A DNA stretch of 64,000 nt from NCBI GenBank assembly GCA_900769665.1, contig CAAGHL010000007.1, positions 1-64,000 on the forward strand, given 5' to 3'. The translations under genes were made by a program, and so were the position numbers. Below the pieces are notes generated by a model, which searched no databases, was not told where the DNA came from, and was given only the letters and a program-made list of their open reading frames with translations. Source of the DNA: Clostridia bacterium. GTDB lineage: Bacteria; Bacillota; Clostridia; Christensenellales; CAG-314. Shown piece by piece: positions 36,021 to 44,307 of the stretch. Every line of letters begins with the position of its first letter. Within the stretch, counting starts at the first letter, position 1.

Positions 36021-37127
36021 ATGGTACTTTTGCAAGACTTTACACAACAGGAACTTGTCGATTTCGTTACGGCTAACTACTCGGTTAAGCCGTTTGTCGG
36101 CAAGCAAATTTTCGGTTGGCTTACTCGCAACGCCGAGTTCGACCAAATGACCAACATACCCAAAGCCTTGCGCCAACGCCTCGCCGAGGACTGCGTGGCA
36201 AGCTCGGTCCACATCGTCAAAACGCTTGTGTCGAGTATCGACGGCACGCAAAAGTTTTTGTATCGTTTGCAGGACGGCAACGTCATCGAAGGCGTGCTGA
36301 TGAAGTACAAGTACGGCAATACGCTGTGTGTGTCTTCGCAAGTGGGGTGTCGCATGGGTTGCAAGTTTTGCGCAAGTACGCTCGGCGGCTTGGTACGCAA
36401 TTTGTCCGCAGGGGAAATCCTCGGACAGGTGCTTGCCGTAAATGCAATGGGTGGCGGCGACGACAAAAATCGCTACGTAACCAACATCGTGCTGATGGGC
36501 AGTGGCGAGCCGTTGGACAACTTCGACAACGTAACCAAGTTTTTGCGCCTTGTTTCGGCGGAAGAGGGCATCAATATTTCCCTTCGCAACATTTCGCTGT
36601 CCACGTGCGGAGTGGTGCCGCGCATGCGCCAACTTGCCGATATGGGGTTGCATGTCAACCTCACGTTAAGTTTGCACAACGCCGACAACGAGCAACGCAA
36701 GCAAATAATGCCCGTTACCAACGCCTACTCGGTGGAGGACGCCGTTGCCGCATGTAGGTATTACTTCGAGCAAACGGGGCGGCGCATTATTGTCGAGTAC
36801 ACCCTTATCGACGGACAAAACGACACCTACGCCCACGCACTGAAACTTGCCTCGCTACTGCGCAACATGAGCGTGCATGTTAACGTGATTGCACTTAACC
36901 CCGTTAAGGAAACGGGACTGAAAGGCACGTCGGAAGCCAACATCAAGCGGTTTATCGGATATTTGGAAAAACTCGGTATTTCCGCAACTCGCCGTCGCAC
37001 AATGGGGCAGGACATCGAGGGCGCATGCGGACAATTGCGCAAACGCTTCATCGAGGAGCAGTCCGAACCAACGCAAAACGACCTCGGCGCACAAGCAAGC
37101 GACGGCAAAGGCGGTGCAAATGGCTAA
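36021..37127 (+). CDS. rlmN: Dual-specificity 23S rRNA/tRNA A-C2 methyltransferase (radical SAM)
   Basis: Methylates A2503 of 23S rRNA and A37 of tRNAs. 368 residues. The radical SAM cluster is C110-x3-C114-x2-C117 in GCRMGCKFCASTLGG. GSGEPLDNFDNV and the distal methyl-carrying cysteine in GQDIEGACGQLR are present. The ribosome site is weak (GAGGCAAC). Its end overlaps rsgA by 8 bases. In most Bacillota prpC and prkC sit between rlmN and rsgA; they are absent here. Confidence 0.95.
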   Translation: MVLLQDFTQQELVDFVTANYSVKPFVGKQIFGWLTRNAEFDQMTNIPKALRQRLAEDCVASSVHIVKTLVSSIDGTQKFLYRLQDGNVIEGVLMKYKYGNTLCVSSQVGCRMGCKFCASTLGGLVRNLSAGEILGQVLAVNAMGGGDDKNRYVTNIVLMGSGEPLDNFDNVTKFLRLVSAEEGINISLRNISLSTCGVVPRMRQLADMGLHVNLTLSLHNADNEQRKQIMPVTNAYSVEDAVAACRYYFEQTGRRIIVEYTLIDGQNDTYAHALKLASLLRNMSVHVNVIALNPVKETGLKGTSEANIKRFIGYLEKLGISATRRRTMGQDIEGACGQLRKRFIEEQSEPTQNDLGAQASDGKGGANG

Positions 37128-37998
37128 AAACAATCTTAGCGGCATCGTGGTAAAGGGCGTTGGCGGTGTGTTTGACGTAATGACGAACAACGGCAAGTTT
37201 GTCTGTTTCAGTCCCAAAAAACTGCGCTACAATCAGCAAGACATTTTGGTCGGTGACAAGGTTACTTTCGAGCGCTTGCACGGCAACAAAGGCAACATAA
37301 TCGACATTTTGCCTAGGCAAAACCGCATGTTGCGCCCCGAAGTCGCCAATGTCGACGTATGCTTTATCGTCATTGCGCCCGAGCCACAACCCGATTTTTA
37401 CTTGGTGGACAAGGTAATGGTCAATTGCTTTGTGCAACATATCGAGCCGATGATAGTGCTAAACAAAACGGACTTGGCAAGCGACTTGAAAGAGCGTGTG
37501 TGGCAAAACTACAAGGATGACTGTCTGATAGTGGAAACTTCGGCAGAAAAGGGCGATGTGGCGCAACTTTTGCCGCTTATTTTGGACAAAGTTTGCTTTT
37601 TTGCAGGGCAATCGGCTGTCGGCAAAACGTCATTACTCAATGCGCTGTCGCCCATGCTCGGCGAAAAAATCGGCGGACTGTCGCAAAAGTCGGGCAGAGG
37701 CACACATACCACGCGTCACGCAAGTTTGCACGCCGTTGCAGGCGGATATGTGGTGGATACGTGCGGATTTTCCTTGTGCGACATTGCCGAGGACGTGCGT
37801 AGTGACGAATTGCGGCTGTACATCGACGACTTTGTGACGGTGTCGCAAGGTTGCAAGTTTTCTTCTTGCACGCACACCGTGGAGCCGGATTGCGCTGTAA
37901 AAGTCGCCGTCAACAACGGACAGCTTTGCAAGGAGCGGTACGAGCGTTACTTGGAAGAGTACAACGAACTTGTACAAGCGGAGAAAAACAAGTACTAA
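37120..37998 (+). CDS. rsgA: Ribosome small subunit-dependent GTPase A
   Basis: Circularly permuted GTPase that checks late 30S assembly. 292 residues: OB fold, then G4 NKTD, G1 GQSAVGKTS near residue 163, GRGTHTTRH, G3 DTCGF near 213, and a C-terminal zinc knuckle (Cys in GCKFSSCTHTVEPDC). The ATG at 37120 has AGGCGGTG upstream; a GTG at 37114 is possible. It overlaps rlmN and is followed by rpe, as in Bacillus. Confidence 0.95.
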   Translation: MAKNNLSGIVVKGVGGVFDVMTNNGKFVCFSPKKLRYNQQDILVGDKVTFERLHGNKGNIIDILPRQNRMLRPEVANVDVCFIVIAPEPQPDFYLVDKVMVNCFVQHIEPMIVLNKTDLASDLKERVWQNYKDDCLIVETSAEKGDVAQLLPLILDKVCFFAGQSAVGKTSLLNALSPMLGEKIGGLSQKSGRGTHTTRHASLHAVAGGYVVDTCGFSLCDIAEDVRSDELRLYIDDFVTVSQGCKFSSCTHTVEPDCAVKVAVNNGQLCKERYERYLEEYNELVQAEKNKY

Positions 37999-38017
37999 GC
38001 ACCAAAACGGAGGGAAC

Positions 38018-38659
38018 ATGAACAAGCAAATTATCGTAAGTCCGTCAATACTCAATTGCGACTTTGCCAATCTCGGGGCGGAGTGCGTTTCGTTGGCGGA
38101 AGCAGGCGCAGATTGGATACATTGCGACGTAATGGACGGGGCTTTTGTGCCAAACATTAGCTTTGGTGCGCCCGTTGTAAAAGCCGTTGGCGGTGCGGTA
38201 GACGTTCCGCTTGACGTACACTTGATGATTGACGAGCCGATACGTTACATTGCCGACTTTGCCAAGGCAGGCGCGGCGTATATTACTTTCCACGTGGAAG
38301 CGACCGACCGTGTTGCCGAAACCATTGCAGCAATCAAGTCGCACGGCGTAAAGGTGGGGTTGTCGCTGAAGCCAAACACGCCGGTCAGCGCAATCGTGCC
38401 GTATTTGAGCGACGTTGACATGGTGCTTGTCATGTCGGTCGAGCCGGGGTTTGGCGGACAAAAGTTTAACCCCAACGCACCCGAAAAAATTGCCGAAATA
38501 CGCAAACTGTACGACGGACTGATTGAGGTTGACGGCGGAATAAACGCCGACACTGCAAAACTTGTAGTCGCCGCAGGCGTGGACGTGTTGGTGGCAGGAA
38601 GTTATCTAATCAATGCCGCCGACCGCAAAGCGGCAACCGAAGCATTGAAAAAGGCGTGA
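38018..38659 (+). CDS. rpe: Ribulose-phosphate 3-epimerase
   Basis: Interconverts ribulose 5-phosphate and xylulose 5-phosphate. 213-residue TIM barrel with SPSILNCDFANL, HCDVMDGAFVPNISFG, HLMI, SVEPGFGGQKF and VDGGIN, all active-site segments. The start follows ACGGAGGGAAC. In Bacillus thiN and spoVM come next; thiN is absent, while a spoVM-like gene lies 138 bases downstream. Confidence 0.96.
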   Translation: MNKQIIVSPSILNCDFANLGAECVSLAEAGADWIHCDVMDGAFVPNISFGAPVVKAVGGAVDVPLDVHLMIDEPIRYIADFAKAGAAYITFHVEATDRVAETIAAIKSHGVKVGLSLKPNTPVSAIVPYLSDVDMVLVMSVEPGFGGQKFNPNAPEKIAEIRKLYDGLIEVDGGINADTAKLVVAAGVDVLVAGSYLINAADRKAATEALKKA

Positions 38660-38769
38660 TGACGTTTAGTTTCTAGTTGGTATCGATGTATTATTCCACT
38701 GCGAGCCCCTGATGATCGCTTCGCATTAAACATACCAAACGAATATTGTCACAACTTGCGGTTTGTCGG

Positions 38770-38777
38770 CATATAAT
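38770..38777 (+). promoter_or_regulatory. Possible SigE-type -10 upstream of spoVM
   Basis: CATATAAT matches the sporulation sigma-E -10 consensus CATACAAT at seven of eight positions and lies 20 bases before the spoVM GTG. No convincing -35 was found at the required distance, so this stays tentative. Confidence 0.3.
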
Positions 38778-38797
38778 GTAACAAATCGGAGAGTTGC

Positions 38798-38893
38798 GTG
38801 AAAAGTAAAATTGTGTGTATCAAATTGCCGTCCTTTATCGGCGCAGTGTTGCGAGTGTTGCTTGGCAAACTTGTCGTTGGCAAAAGCAAGTAG
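38798..38893 (+). CDS. spoVM: Stage V sporulation protein M (amphipathic coat anchor)
   Basis: A 31-codon gene starting with GTG after CGGAGAG. The peptide begins MKSKIVCIKLPSFIGAVLRV and continues LLGKLVVGKSK. It aligns with Bacillus SpoVM, which begins MKFYTIKLPKFLGGIVRAML: the IKLPxFxG-xxxR-xxLG pattern is kept, including the helix-breaking proline. SpoVM is an amphipathic helix that recognises the curved forespore membrane and anchors the coat ATPase SpoIVA. The place downstream of rsgA-rpe is the same as in Bacillus. The tail is a few residues longer and lysine-ended. Confidence 0.85.
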   Translation: MKSKIVCIKLPSFIGAVLRVLLGKLVVGKSK

Positions 38894-38956
38894 AGTATTG
38901 AAAGCAATTGCTTAGTAATACATAGCAAAAATGCGTAATTGTAAGTGTAAAGTAAA

Positions 38957-38992
38957 ACGGAGAGCCGATTGTTCCGGTTCTCCGTTTTTTTA
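38957..38992. terminator. Bidirectional terminator between spoVM and the PAP2 gene
   Basis: The stem ACGGAGAGCCG / CGGTTCTCCGT (one G-U pair) has a T run on the + strand and TTTTACTTT on the minus strand. It serves two convergent genes. Confidence 0.85.
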
Positions 38993-39004
38993 TTGTGTTG
39001 CAGT

Positions 39005-40135
39005 TTATTTTTTATCGGGAGCGTCGGCGTTTGCCGTATCTTCCGTTGTGGTGTCAGTTGTCGTGGTAGTCGTTTGTGTGTCTGTTGTCTTTATCCAACC
39101 GAGCTTTTTGTAAAGCTTTTCGGCAGGCTTAAACAACATCGGATACACGCCCAACGCAACAAAAGCAAGTATTGCGTACTTCACGGTGCGGAATACCCGT
39201 TCGACAACGACCTTGTCGGCGTAAACCTTCTTTATCGTGTCCACGCCTTGCAGTTTTAGCAAAAACTTGTCGAACGCCGTTGCGCCCCGGTAGATTGTCG
39301 CAAGTTGTTCGGGGTCGCGCGGCTCGGTGTAGTAGAGCATGCTTGCAAATGGCAACTTGATTAGCGTATCCAACGCAAGCATTACAAGCCCCACGCCGAC
39401 AAGTCGCAACAGCACTCGCCACCAAATGTGCGTTTCCTCAAAGTTGACAAACTTTTCCTCGAAGGCAATCGCCGCAACAAGTCCGCACAGTATGCCGTAC
39501 ATGGTAAAGTAGTTGCCGTCGGTTGCCGTAAATAAGCCTACGCTCATGAGGACGATTCCGCCGCAGTACACCCAGTATTTGTTGGGCATAACGCTAAGCA
39601 GCCAATTGATGAGAAAGGCAAACGCAGTGCCGAGCGCAAGTCCCGTGATTACGTCCGTGGGGTAGTGTGCGCCGACGTACATACGCGACAACGCAACCAA
39701 CAACGGAATTGCCACGCACAGCGCCGTCAGCCAACGACGTTTTTTGTCGTGAAACTTTATGCCTATGGTGGCGTACACGGCGGACGAATTGGTGGAGTGT
39801 CCGCTAGGGAAACTGTATCCGCCTACAAGCCGAAAGTTTTGTATATTCGGGTTGCTGTTGAACGGGCGCGTGCGACATATGATGTCCTTGATAAAGGTGG
39901 TTGTCAGTAGCGACGTGGACAGCGTAAAGGTTATTTGTTGCGCCTTCTTTTTGTCCACTGCAAAGTACAGCACGGCAATCAATATGGCAATGCAAGTGCT
40001 TTCGCCGAGGAAGGAAAAAAAGTTGTTGAGGTAGTATAAAAAGCTGAAACGTCCGCCAAGGCTTTGCAACCAAATGATGAACGTATCTTCAAATGACAAG
40101 CTCCAAGTGTGAGCTTTCAGCAGTAGTGTAAGCAT
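39005..40135 (-). CDS. PAP2-family membrane phosphatase
   Basis: 376-residue integral membrane protein with the three PAP2 motifs: KDIICRTRP, SFPSGHS and SRMYVGAHYPTD. The family includes undecaprenyl-pyrophosphate phosphatases and lipid phosphatases. After the core come further membrane segments and a C-terminal threonine-rich tail (KTTDTQTTTTTTDTTTEDTA). The ATG follows ACGGAGAAACAC on the minus strand. Recycling of the wall lipid carrier is a reasonable inference, given the divergent DD-carboxypeptidase gene, but the substrate is unproven. Confidence 0.88.
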   Translation of the reverse strand: MLTLLLKAHTWSLSFEDTFIIWLQSLGGRFSFLYYLNNFFSFLGESTCIAILIAVLYFAVDKKKAQQITFTLSTSLLTTTFIKDIICRTRPFNSNPNIQNFRLVGGYSFPSGHSTNSSAVYATIGIKFHDKKRRWLTALCVAIPLLVALSRMYVGAHYPTDVITGLALGTAFAFLINWLLSVMPNKYWVYCGGIVLMSVGLFTATDGNYFTMYGILCGLVAAIAFEEKFVNFEETHIWWRVLLRLVGVGLVMLALDTLIKLPFASMLYYTEPRDPEQLATIYRGATAFDKFLLKLQGVDTIKKVYADKVVVERVFRTVKYAILAFVALGVYPMLFKPAEKLYKKLGWIKTTDTQTTTTTTDTTTEDTANADAPDKK

Positions 40136-40252
40136 GTGTTTCTCCGTTGTCTAGCGCAAGTGTGGCTTGTTCTATGTATATCGTTTTCGTTTGCAATCAC
40201 ATTGGTTAAAAGTGTTTGCAGTGATTGGCGGTGGCGATAAACCCTTAAAATA

Positions 40253-40281
40253 TTGTAACATAAGCGCACTTCAAATACAAT
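40253..40281 (+). promoter_or_regulatory. SigA promoter for the first DD-carboxypeptidase gene
   Basis: TTGTAA (40253-40258), a 17-base spacer and TACAAT (40276-40281), giving a leader of about 175 nt. Confidence 0.6.
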
Positions 40282-40355
40282 GCTAAAATGCCGATTTCTA
40301 TGTAAATTTTTTGTAAAAACGGCTCAACTATGACCAAAAATGCCGTTCTGTACAA

Positions 40356-40374
40356 TACTATTACAGACATAGTA
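40356..40374 (+). repeat. TACTAT-N7-ATAGTA inverted repeat, copy 5
   Basis: TACTAT, spacer TACAGAC, ATAGTA, identical to copy 2 over all 19 bases, here in a non-coding leader. Confidence 0.85.
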
Positions 40375-40463
40375 TGCTATTTGACGACACACGAAAACAA
40401 AAATTCTGTATAAAACGCCGTTTCGGGCAAATACTAACAAAAAACGACGGAGGTAGTACCTCG

Positions 40464-41600
40464 ATGAAGAAAGTATTGTATATTGCGCTGTGTGCGGTGC
40501 TTGTTGCAATGTTTGTCGGCGGCGTTTCCTGCCAAGCCGACTGCGAAGTTGCCGTAACCGCAAAGGAAGCGATCTTAGTGTCGGAAGACGGACAAGTACT
40601 TGCCGAACACAACGCCACAGAGCATAGACCCATTGCCAGCATGACGAAAATAATGACGTTGCTGTGCGTGTACGACGCTTTGGACGACAACAAAATTTCC
40701 CTTGACGACCAAGTGTGCGTCAGCGAGCGCGCGGCAAGTATGGGCGGCTCGCAAGTATTCTTGGAGCAGGGCGGCACCTACACGGTAAACAATTTGATAA
40801 AGTCCGTCGTGGTGTGTTCCGCCAACGACAGTTGCGTTGCCCTTGCCGAGCACGTGTCGGGTAGCGTAGAAAGTTTCGTCAAAACAATGAACGAAAAATG
40901 CGCCGAGTTAGGGCTAGTGGATACGCACTTTGACAACTGCACGGGTTTGCCTGCGGTAAGTCAATACAGCTGTGCTAAGGACGTTTCGGTGATGTTGCGC
41001 AACCTCGTCAAACACCCTCATTACTTTAGTTGCAGTCGTATTTGGATGGAAGACTTCGCCCACCCCGGCGGACGAGTGACCGGCATGACCAATACCAACA
41101 AACTTGTACGCTTCTACCAAGGTTGCGACGGTGGCAAAACGGGTTTCACGTCGGAGGCAGGTCACTGCTTGGCGGCAACGGCGGTACGCAACGGCATGCG
41201 AGTGTTTGCCGTGGTCGTAGGCGCAACAGACAGCAAAACCCGATTTAAGGAAGTGTCGGATATGTTCAACTACGCATTTGCCAACTACGAGCAAAAGGTT
41301 TACCTTGCCGACAACGAGAAGGTCGGCGACATAGACGTAGTGGGCGGCAAAGCCAAGTCGGCGGAAGTCGTAAGCGACGGGCAACTGACTTTCTTTGGTA
41401 AAAAGGGGCAATCGGCTTGTACCGTCACGGTGGAGCAACTCGACCACATCCAAGCTCCCGTCCGCAAGGGTGACATCATCGGCACTGCACGTTTGTTGCG
41501 TGACGGCGAGGAAGTAGCATCCGTCAAACTTGTTGCCGCATGCGGCGTAGAGGCAAAGTCCTACCTAGACTACGTCAAGGAAATCGTTTGTGGACAGTAG
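40464..41600 (+). CDS. D-alanyl-D-alanine carboxypeptidase (PBP5/DacF type)
   Basis: Trims the terminal D-Ala of peptidoglycan stem peptides outside the membrane. 378 residues. A signal peptide (MKKVLYIALCAVLVAMFVGG, then VSCQA) precedes the S11 peptidase domain with SMTK near residue 59, SAN near 119 and KTG near 225. A C-terminal beta domain follows. The cysteine in VSCQA could be a lipobox but the match is poor. The start at 40464 follows CGGAGGTAGTACCTCG. It resembles the sporulation enzyme DacF in organisation. Confidence 0.92.
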   Translation: MKKVLYIALCAVLVAMFVGGVSCQADCEVAVTAKEAILVSEDGQVLAEHNATEHRPIASMTKIMTLLCVYDALDDNKISLDDQVCVSERAASMGGSQVFLEQGGTYTVNNLIKSVVVCSANDSCVALAEHVSGSVESFVKTMNEKCAELGLVDTHFDNCTGLPAVSQYSCAKDVSVMLRNLVKHPHYFSCSRIWMEDFAHPGGRVTGMTNTNKLVRFYQGCDGGKTGFTSEAGHCLAATAVRNGMRVFAVVVGATDSKTRFKEVSDMFNYAFANYEQKVYLADNEKVGDIDVVGGKAKSAEVVSDGQLTFFGKKGQSACTVTVEQLDHIQAPVRKGDIIGTARLLRDGEEVASVKLVAACGVEAKSYLDYVKEIVCGQ

Positions 41601-41623
41601 CGTGCGCGTCGATGTTTATCTTT

Positions 41624-41661
41624 CGCCGTCACACGCGCAAAAATGATTAGTGATGACAATG
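41624..41661 (+). repeat. 38-base intergenic repeat, copy 2
   Basis: Identical to 55-92. Here it lies 23 bases after a carboxypeptidase stop codon and 6 bases before a hairpin repeat. GCGCGT just upstream can pair with ACGCGC inside the repeat. Confidence 0.85.
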
Positions 41662-41667
41662 TAATTT

Positions 41668-41735
41668 GCGGGAAAACACCCCTTTTTGAAAAAAGTGGGT
41701 TTTCCCGCACCCTTTCCTTAAAAACTTTGAGTAAA
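41668..41735 (+). repeat. Hairpin repeat family, copy 2
   Basis: Arms GCGGGAAAAC and GTTTTCCCGC enclose a CCCCTTTTT-GAAAAAAG core, followed by the tail ACCCTTTCC and AAAAACTTT. The tail matches the copy at 27507-27572. The remaining intergenic DNA up to 41897 is AT-rich with no gene seen. Confidence 0.75.
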
Positions 41736-41897
41736 AGGTGTTTGGATTAATATCCCAATAAAGCTGTTTGGATAAATTCGACAAAAAAGTCATTGAGTTT
41801 TCTCAATGTACAGCTTCGCACTTACCATTAAAGTTTTGTAAGAATTAACCCTATAAAACAATAAAAGTAAACTGAATTGCAATTGTCGCGTAAGTAT

Positions 41898-41926
41898 TTG
41901 ACATTACACGGCAATTTTGTTATTAT
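41898..41926 (+). promoter_or_regulatory. SigA promoter giving leaderless site-2 protease mRNA
   Basis: TTGACA (41898-41903), a 17-base spacer and TATTAT (41921-41926). The ATG begins seven bases after the -10 ends and no Shine-Dalgarno sequence is present. Confidence 0.75.
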
Positions 41927-41932
41927 TATTGC

Positions 41933-42655
41933 ATGTTATTTTACAATATTTTCAGCCAACTAGGCGTCACGCACGAAGCGTTGCTTGCGTGTCTTGCAGC
42001 GGCTATCATCATTGTGGTGTCACTTGTCAGTCACGAATTGGCGCACGGACTTGTAGCACTGTGGAACGGCGACGACACTGCCAAGCGTAGCGGTCGTTTG
42101 TCGCTAAACCCGATGGTGCACTTCGACCCGATGGGACTACTGATGATGTTGCTTATCGGCTTCGGCTACGCACGTCCCGTACCCGTCAACCCTAACAACT
42201 ACAAAAACAGACGTTGTGGCGACATTACAGTTGCCCTTGCAGGTGTTACAACCAATTTGATATTGGCGTTTTTCAATGCGCTGTTTTACATGCTTGTGGT
42301 CACCTATGCTCCGTCCGAAGCGCAAGGTAGCGCAATGTACTATTTTGTCACCTTCCTTACGTGGCTGTTTTACTTCGGTATCGGCATCAACGTTTCGTTG
42401 GCGTTGTTCAACATCTTGCCGCTGTATCCGTTGGACGGCTATCGTTTTATCGCCGCATTTGCCGACGAAAACGGACGTGTGCTTACTTGGCTACGCAACA
42501 ACGGTCGGTACATCTTGTACGCTTTCATTGCGATAGAGTACATCACAAGCTTTGTACCGCAATTGGAAGTCTTTTCGCCGCTGTATTGGTACTTTACAAT
42601 CTTCGGCAATTTAATCGAAGGCGGCTTTATTGCCTTTTGGGGGTTGTTTATCTGA
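41933..42655 (+). CDS. Site-2 protease family membrane metallopeptidase (M50)
   Basis: 240-residue polytopic protein of the M50B group (YwhC/SREBP-type). The zinc-binding HELAHG is near residue 35 and the second motif NILPLYPLDGYR is in the C-terminal half. Family members cleave proteins within the membrane; the substrate here is unknown. The gene often precedes scpA in Clostridia, as here, and its TGA overlaps the scpA ATG by one base. It appears to be translated from a leaderless mRNA. Confidence 0.9.
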   Translation: MLFYNIFSQLGVTHEALLACLAAAIIIVVSLVSHELAHGLVALWNGDDTAKRSGRLSLNPMVHFDPMGLLMMLLIGFGYARPVPVNPNNYKNRRCGDITVALAGVTTNLILAFFNALFYMLVVTYAPSEAQGSAMYYFVTFLTWLFYFGIGINVSLALFNILPLYPLDGYRFIAAFADENGRVLTWLRNNGRYILYAFIAIEYITSFVPQLEVFSPLYWYFTIFGNLIEGGFIAFWGLFI

Positions 42656-43506
42656 TGGATGAGGAATTGCAACAACAGGAAACGCAACAGCAATCGGGCG
42701 AACAAGTAGAGCAAATGCTTGTTCTCGAAGAGGAAAAGAACGTTTTGGAACTGAAACTGTCCAACTTCGACGGACCGCTGGATTTGCTGTTGAGCCTTGT
42801 TAAGGAAAACAAAATAGAAATCAAGGACATCTTCGTGTCGCAGGTTACCGAGCAATTCCTTGCATACATGGACCAAGTGTCGGAGCTTGACGTAGAGCTT
42901 GCCAGCGAGTATATGGCTATGTCGGCAACGCTGTTGGAGATCAAGTCCCGTGCGTTGTTGCCCATACTTAAGGAACTTGAGCCGGAAGAAGAAACACCCG
43001 AAGAAGTACTTATCAGACAACTCGAGGAGTACAAACTCTTCAAGGAAATCGTCACGGAACTCAAGGAACAGGAAAACGTTGACCGCTTTTACCGCGAGCC
43101 GGACAAAAACGTCGGGCGCGAAGTCAGCGTAATCAAGGAAAACTTGTCCGTCGAAGGCTTTATTGCGGCGTTTAACAAATTTCTTGCCAAGTTGCAGGTC
43201 AAGACAATGCAATCTACCACGGTGGAGCGCACAATGACCCGTGAAAGCTTTTCCGTGCCGCAAAAAATCAACTACATACGCGAAGTGTTGCGCACCGAAA
43301 ACGAATTTCGCTTTATGGAACTGTTTGACGAAAACGTGACGCGTAACGAATTTGTCACCACCTTTTTTGCCGTGTTGGAGCTGTTAAAGTTGCAAGTGAT
43401 ACGACTGCGCCAAGACGGACTGTTTGAGGACATAATCATCATCAAGCGCGAGGGTAGCGACGACATCCATATCGACGTGGAGGCAGAATATGAACAATTT
43501 GACTAG
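42655..43506 (+). CDS. scpA: Segregation and condensation protein A
   Basis: Kleisin that bridges the SMC heads. 283 residues. An extra glutamine-rich N-terminal stretch of about 28 residues precedes the usual core, LKLSNFDGPLDLLLSLVKEN, followed by MSATLLEIKSRALLP. The C-terminal winged helix ends in FEDIIIIKREG. The start overlaps the protease stop; open frame upstream of 42655 lies inside the protease gene and is a shadow. scpB starts 17 bases before its end. Confidence 0.95.
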   Translation: MDEELQQQETQQQSGEQVEQMLVLEEEKNVLELKLSNFDGPLDLLLSLVKENKIEIKDIFVSQVTEQFLAYMDQVSELDVELASEYMAMSATLLEIKSRALLPILKELEPEEETPEEVLIRQLEEYKLFKEIVTELKEQENVDRFYREPDKNVGREVSVIKENLSVEGFIAAFNKFLAKLQVKTMQSTTVERTMTRESFSVPQKINYIREVLRTENEFRFMELFDENVTRNEFVTTFFAVLELLKLQVIRLRQDGLFEDIIIIKREGSDDIHIDVEAEYEQFD

Positions 43507-44137
43507 TGTAATAGAATCCATTTTGTTCGTTTCCGGCAAGGAAGTAGAGGAAGCGTTCATCAAGGAAAAGTTGGAAGTATCCGACCGCCAATTTAACGAG
43601 GCGGTAAGCGAACTTATGGTAAAGTACGGCAAGGATTGCGGCATCAACCTGTTACGTTTCAACAAAAAGTTGCAATTTGCCACCAACCCCGACAACGCCA
43701 AGGAAGTGGAAGCGGTACTAAACCCGATAAAGGAAAAGGAGCTGACAAGCGCCATGTTGGAAACTTTGGCAATCGTCGCCTACAAGCAACCCGTCACACG
43801 CCTTGACATAGAGGACATCCGCAGTAAGGACTGCACCTACGCCGTGCAAACGCTGATGAACCTCGGACTGATTCAAGTGGTAGGGCGCAAGGAAACTATC
43901 GGCAAACCCTTGCTGTTTGGTACGACGGACGACTTTCTAAAGCGTTTCAGCATCAGCGACGTTACCGACCTACCCGACTACGAAACGTTGTTTGCCAAGT
44001 TGCAAGAGCTGTCCGACGCCGTTGTCAATCCGCAAACCGTGGTGGAAAAGCCTATGTTCGACAAGGTAAACATCCCCACCGACGAGGAACCCGTCCCCGA
44101 GTTTTTGCAAAACGAAGAAGTGACAAAGGTGGAGTAG
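43490..44137 (+). CDS. scpB: Segregation and condensation protein B
   Basis: 215-residue protein with two winged helices that binds ScpA as a dimer, completing the SMC-ScpAB condensin. The core ETLAIVAYKQPVTRLDIEDIR is strongly diagnostic, followed by GRKETIGKPLLFGTTDDFL. It overlaps scpA by 17 bases and has AGGCAGAATATG at its start. A terminator follows at 44241. Confidence 0.95.
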   Translation: MNNLTSVIESILFVSGKEVEEAFIKEKLEVSDRQFNEAVSELMVKYGKDCGINLLRFNKKLQFATNPDNAKEVEAVLNPIKEKELTSAMLETLAIVAYKQPVTRLDIEDIRSKDCTYAVQTLMNLGLIQVVGRKETIGKPLLFGTTDDFLKRFSISDVTDLPDYETLFAKLQELSDAVVNPQTVVEKPMFDKVNIPTDEEPVPEFLQNEEVTKVE

Positions 44138-44240
44138 CTTAAACGCCGACGGCTTAGAAAACGATTGGTTGCTGTATTGACCGCAAATCATATTGGTGAC
44201 GTCTGACAACGCTACAAGCACAACTACATATTCGATACCT

Positions 44241-44272
44241 AAACGGCTCGAGCGATTGTTCGAGCCGTTTTT
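44241..44272 (+). terminator. Intrinsic terminator after scpB
   Basis: The stem AAACGGCTCGA / TCGAGCCGTTT with an 8-base loop runs into Ts. Confidence 0.88.
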
Positions 44273-44307
44273 GCATACTTGTCGGCAAACTACGCAAACT
44301 ATACTCG

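Larger units (their letters stand above)
40136..40463. other. Divergent intergenic region, PAP2 gene and dacF-like gene
   Basis: 328 bases without a gene. It holds the minus-strand ribosome site of the PAP2 gene (40142-40148), the + strand promoter at 40253-40281, and copy 5 of the TACTAT inverted repeat at 40356-40374. The last of these lies within the leader of the carboxypeptidase mRNA. No small gene was seen. Confidence 0.6.

Noticed and set aside
36140..36760. + strand Arg/Gln-rich open frame inside rlmN
   Set aside because: Out-of-frame shadow of rlmN with low-complexity Arg/Gln-rich translation.
38760..38800. Vegetative SigA promoter for spoVM
   Set aside because: The TATAAT is present but no TTGACA-like hexamer lies 16-18 bases upstream; a SigE-type reading is only tentative.
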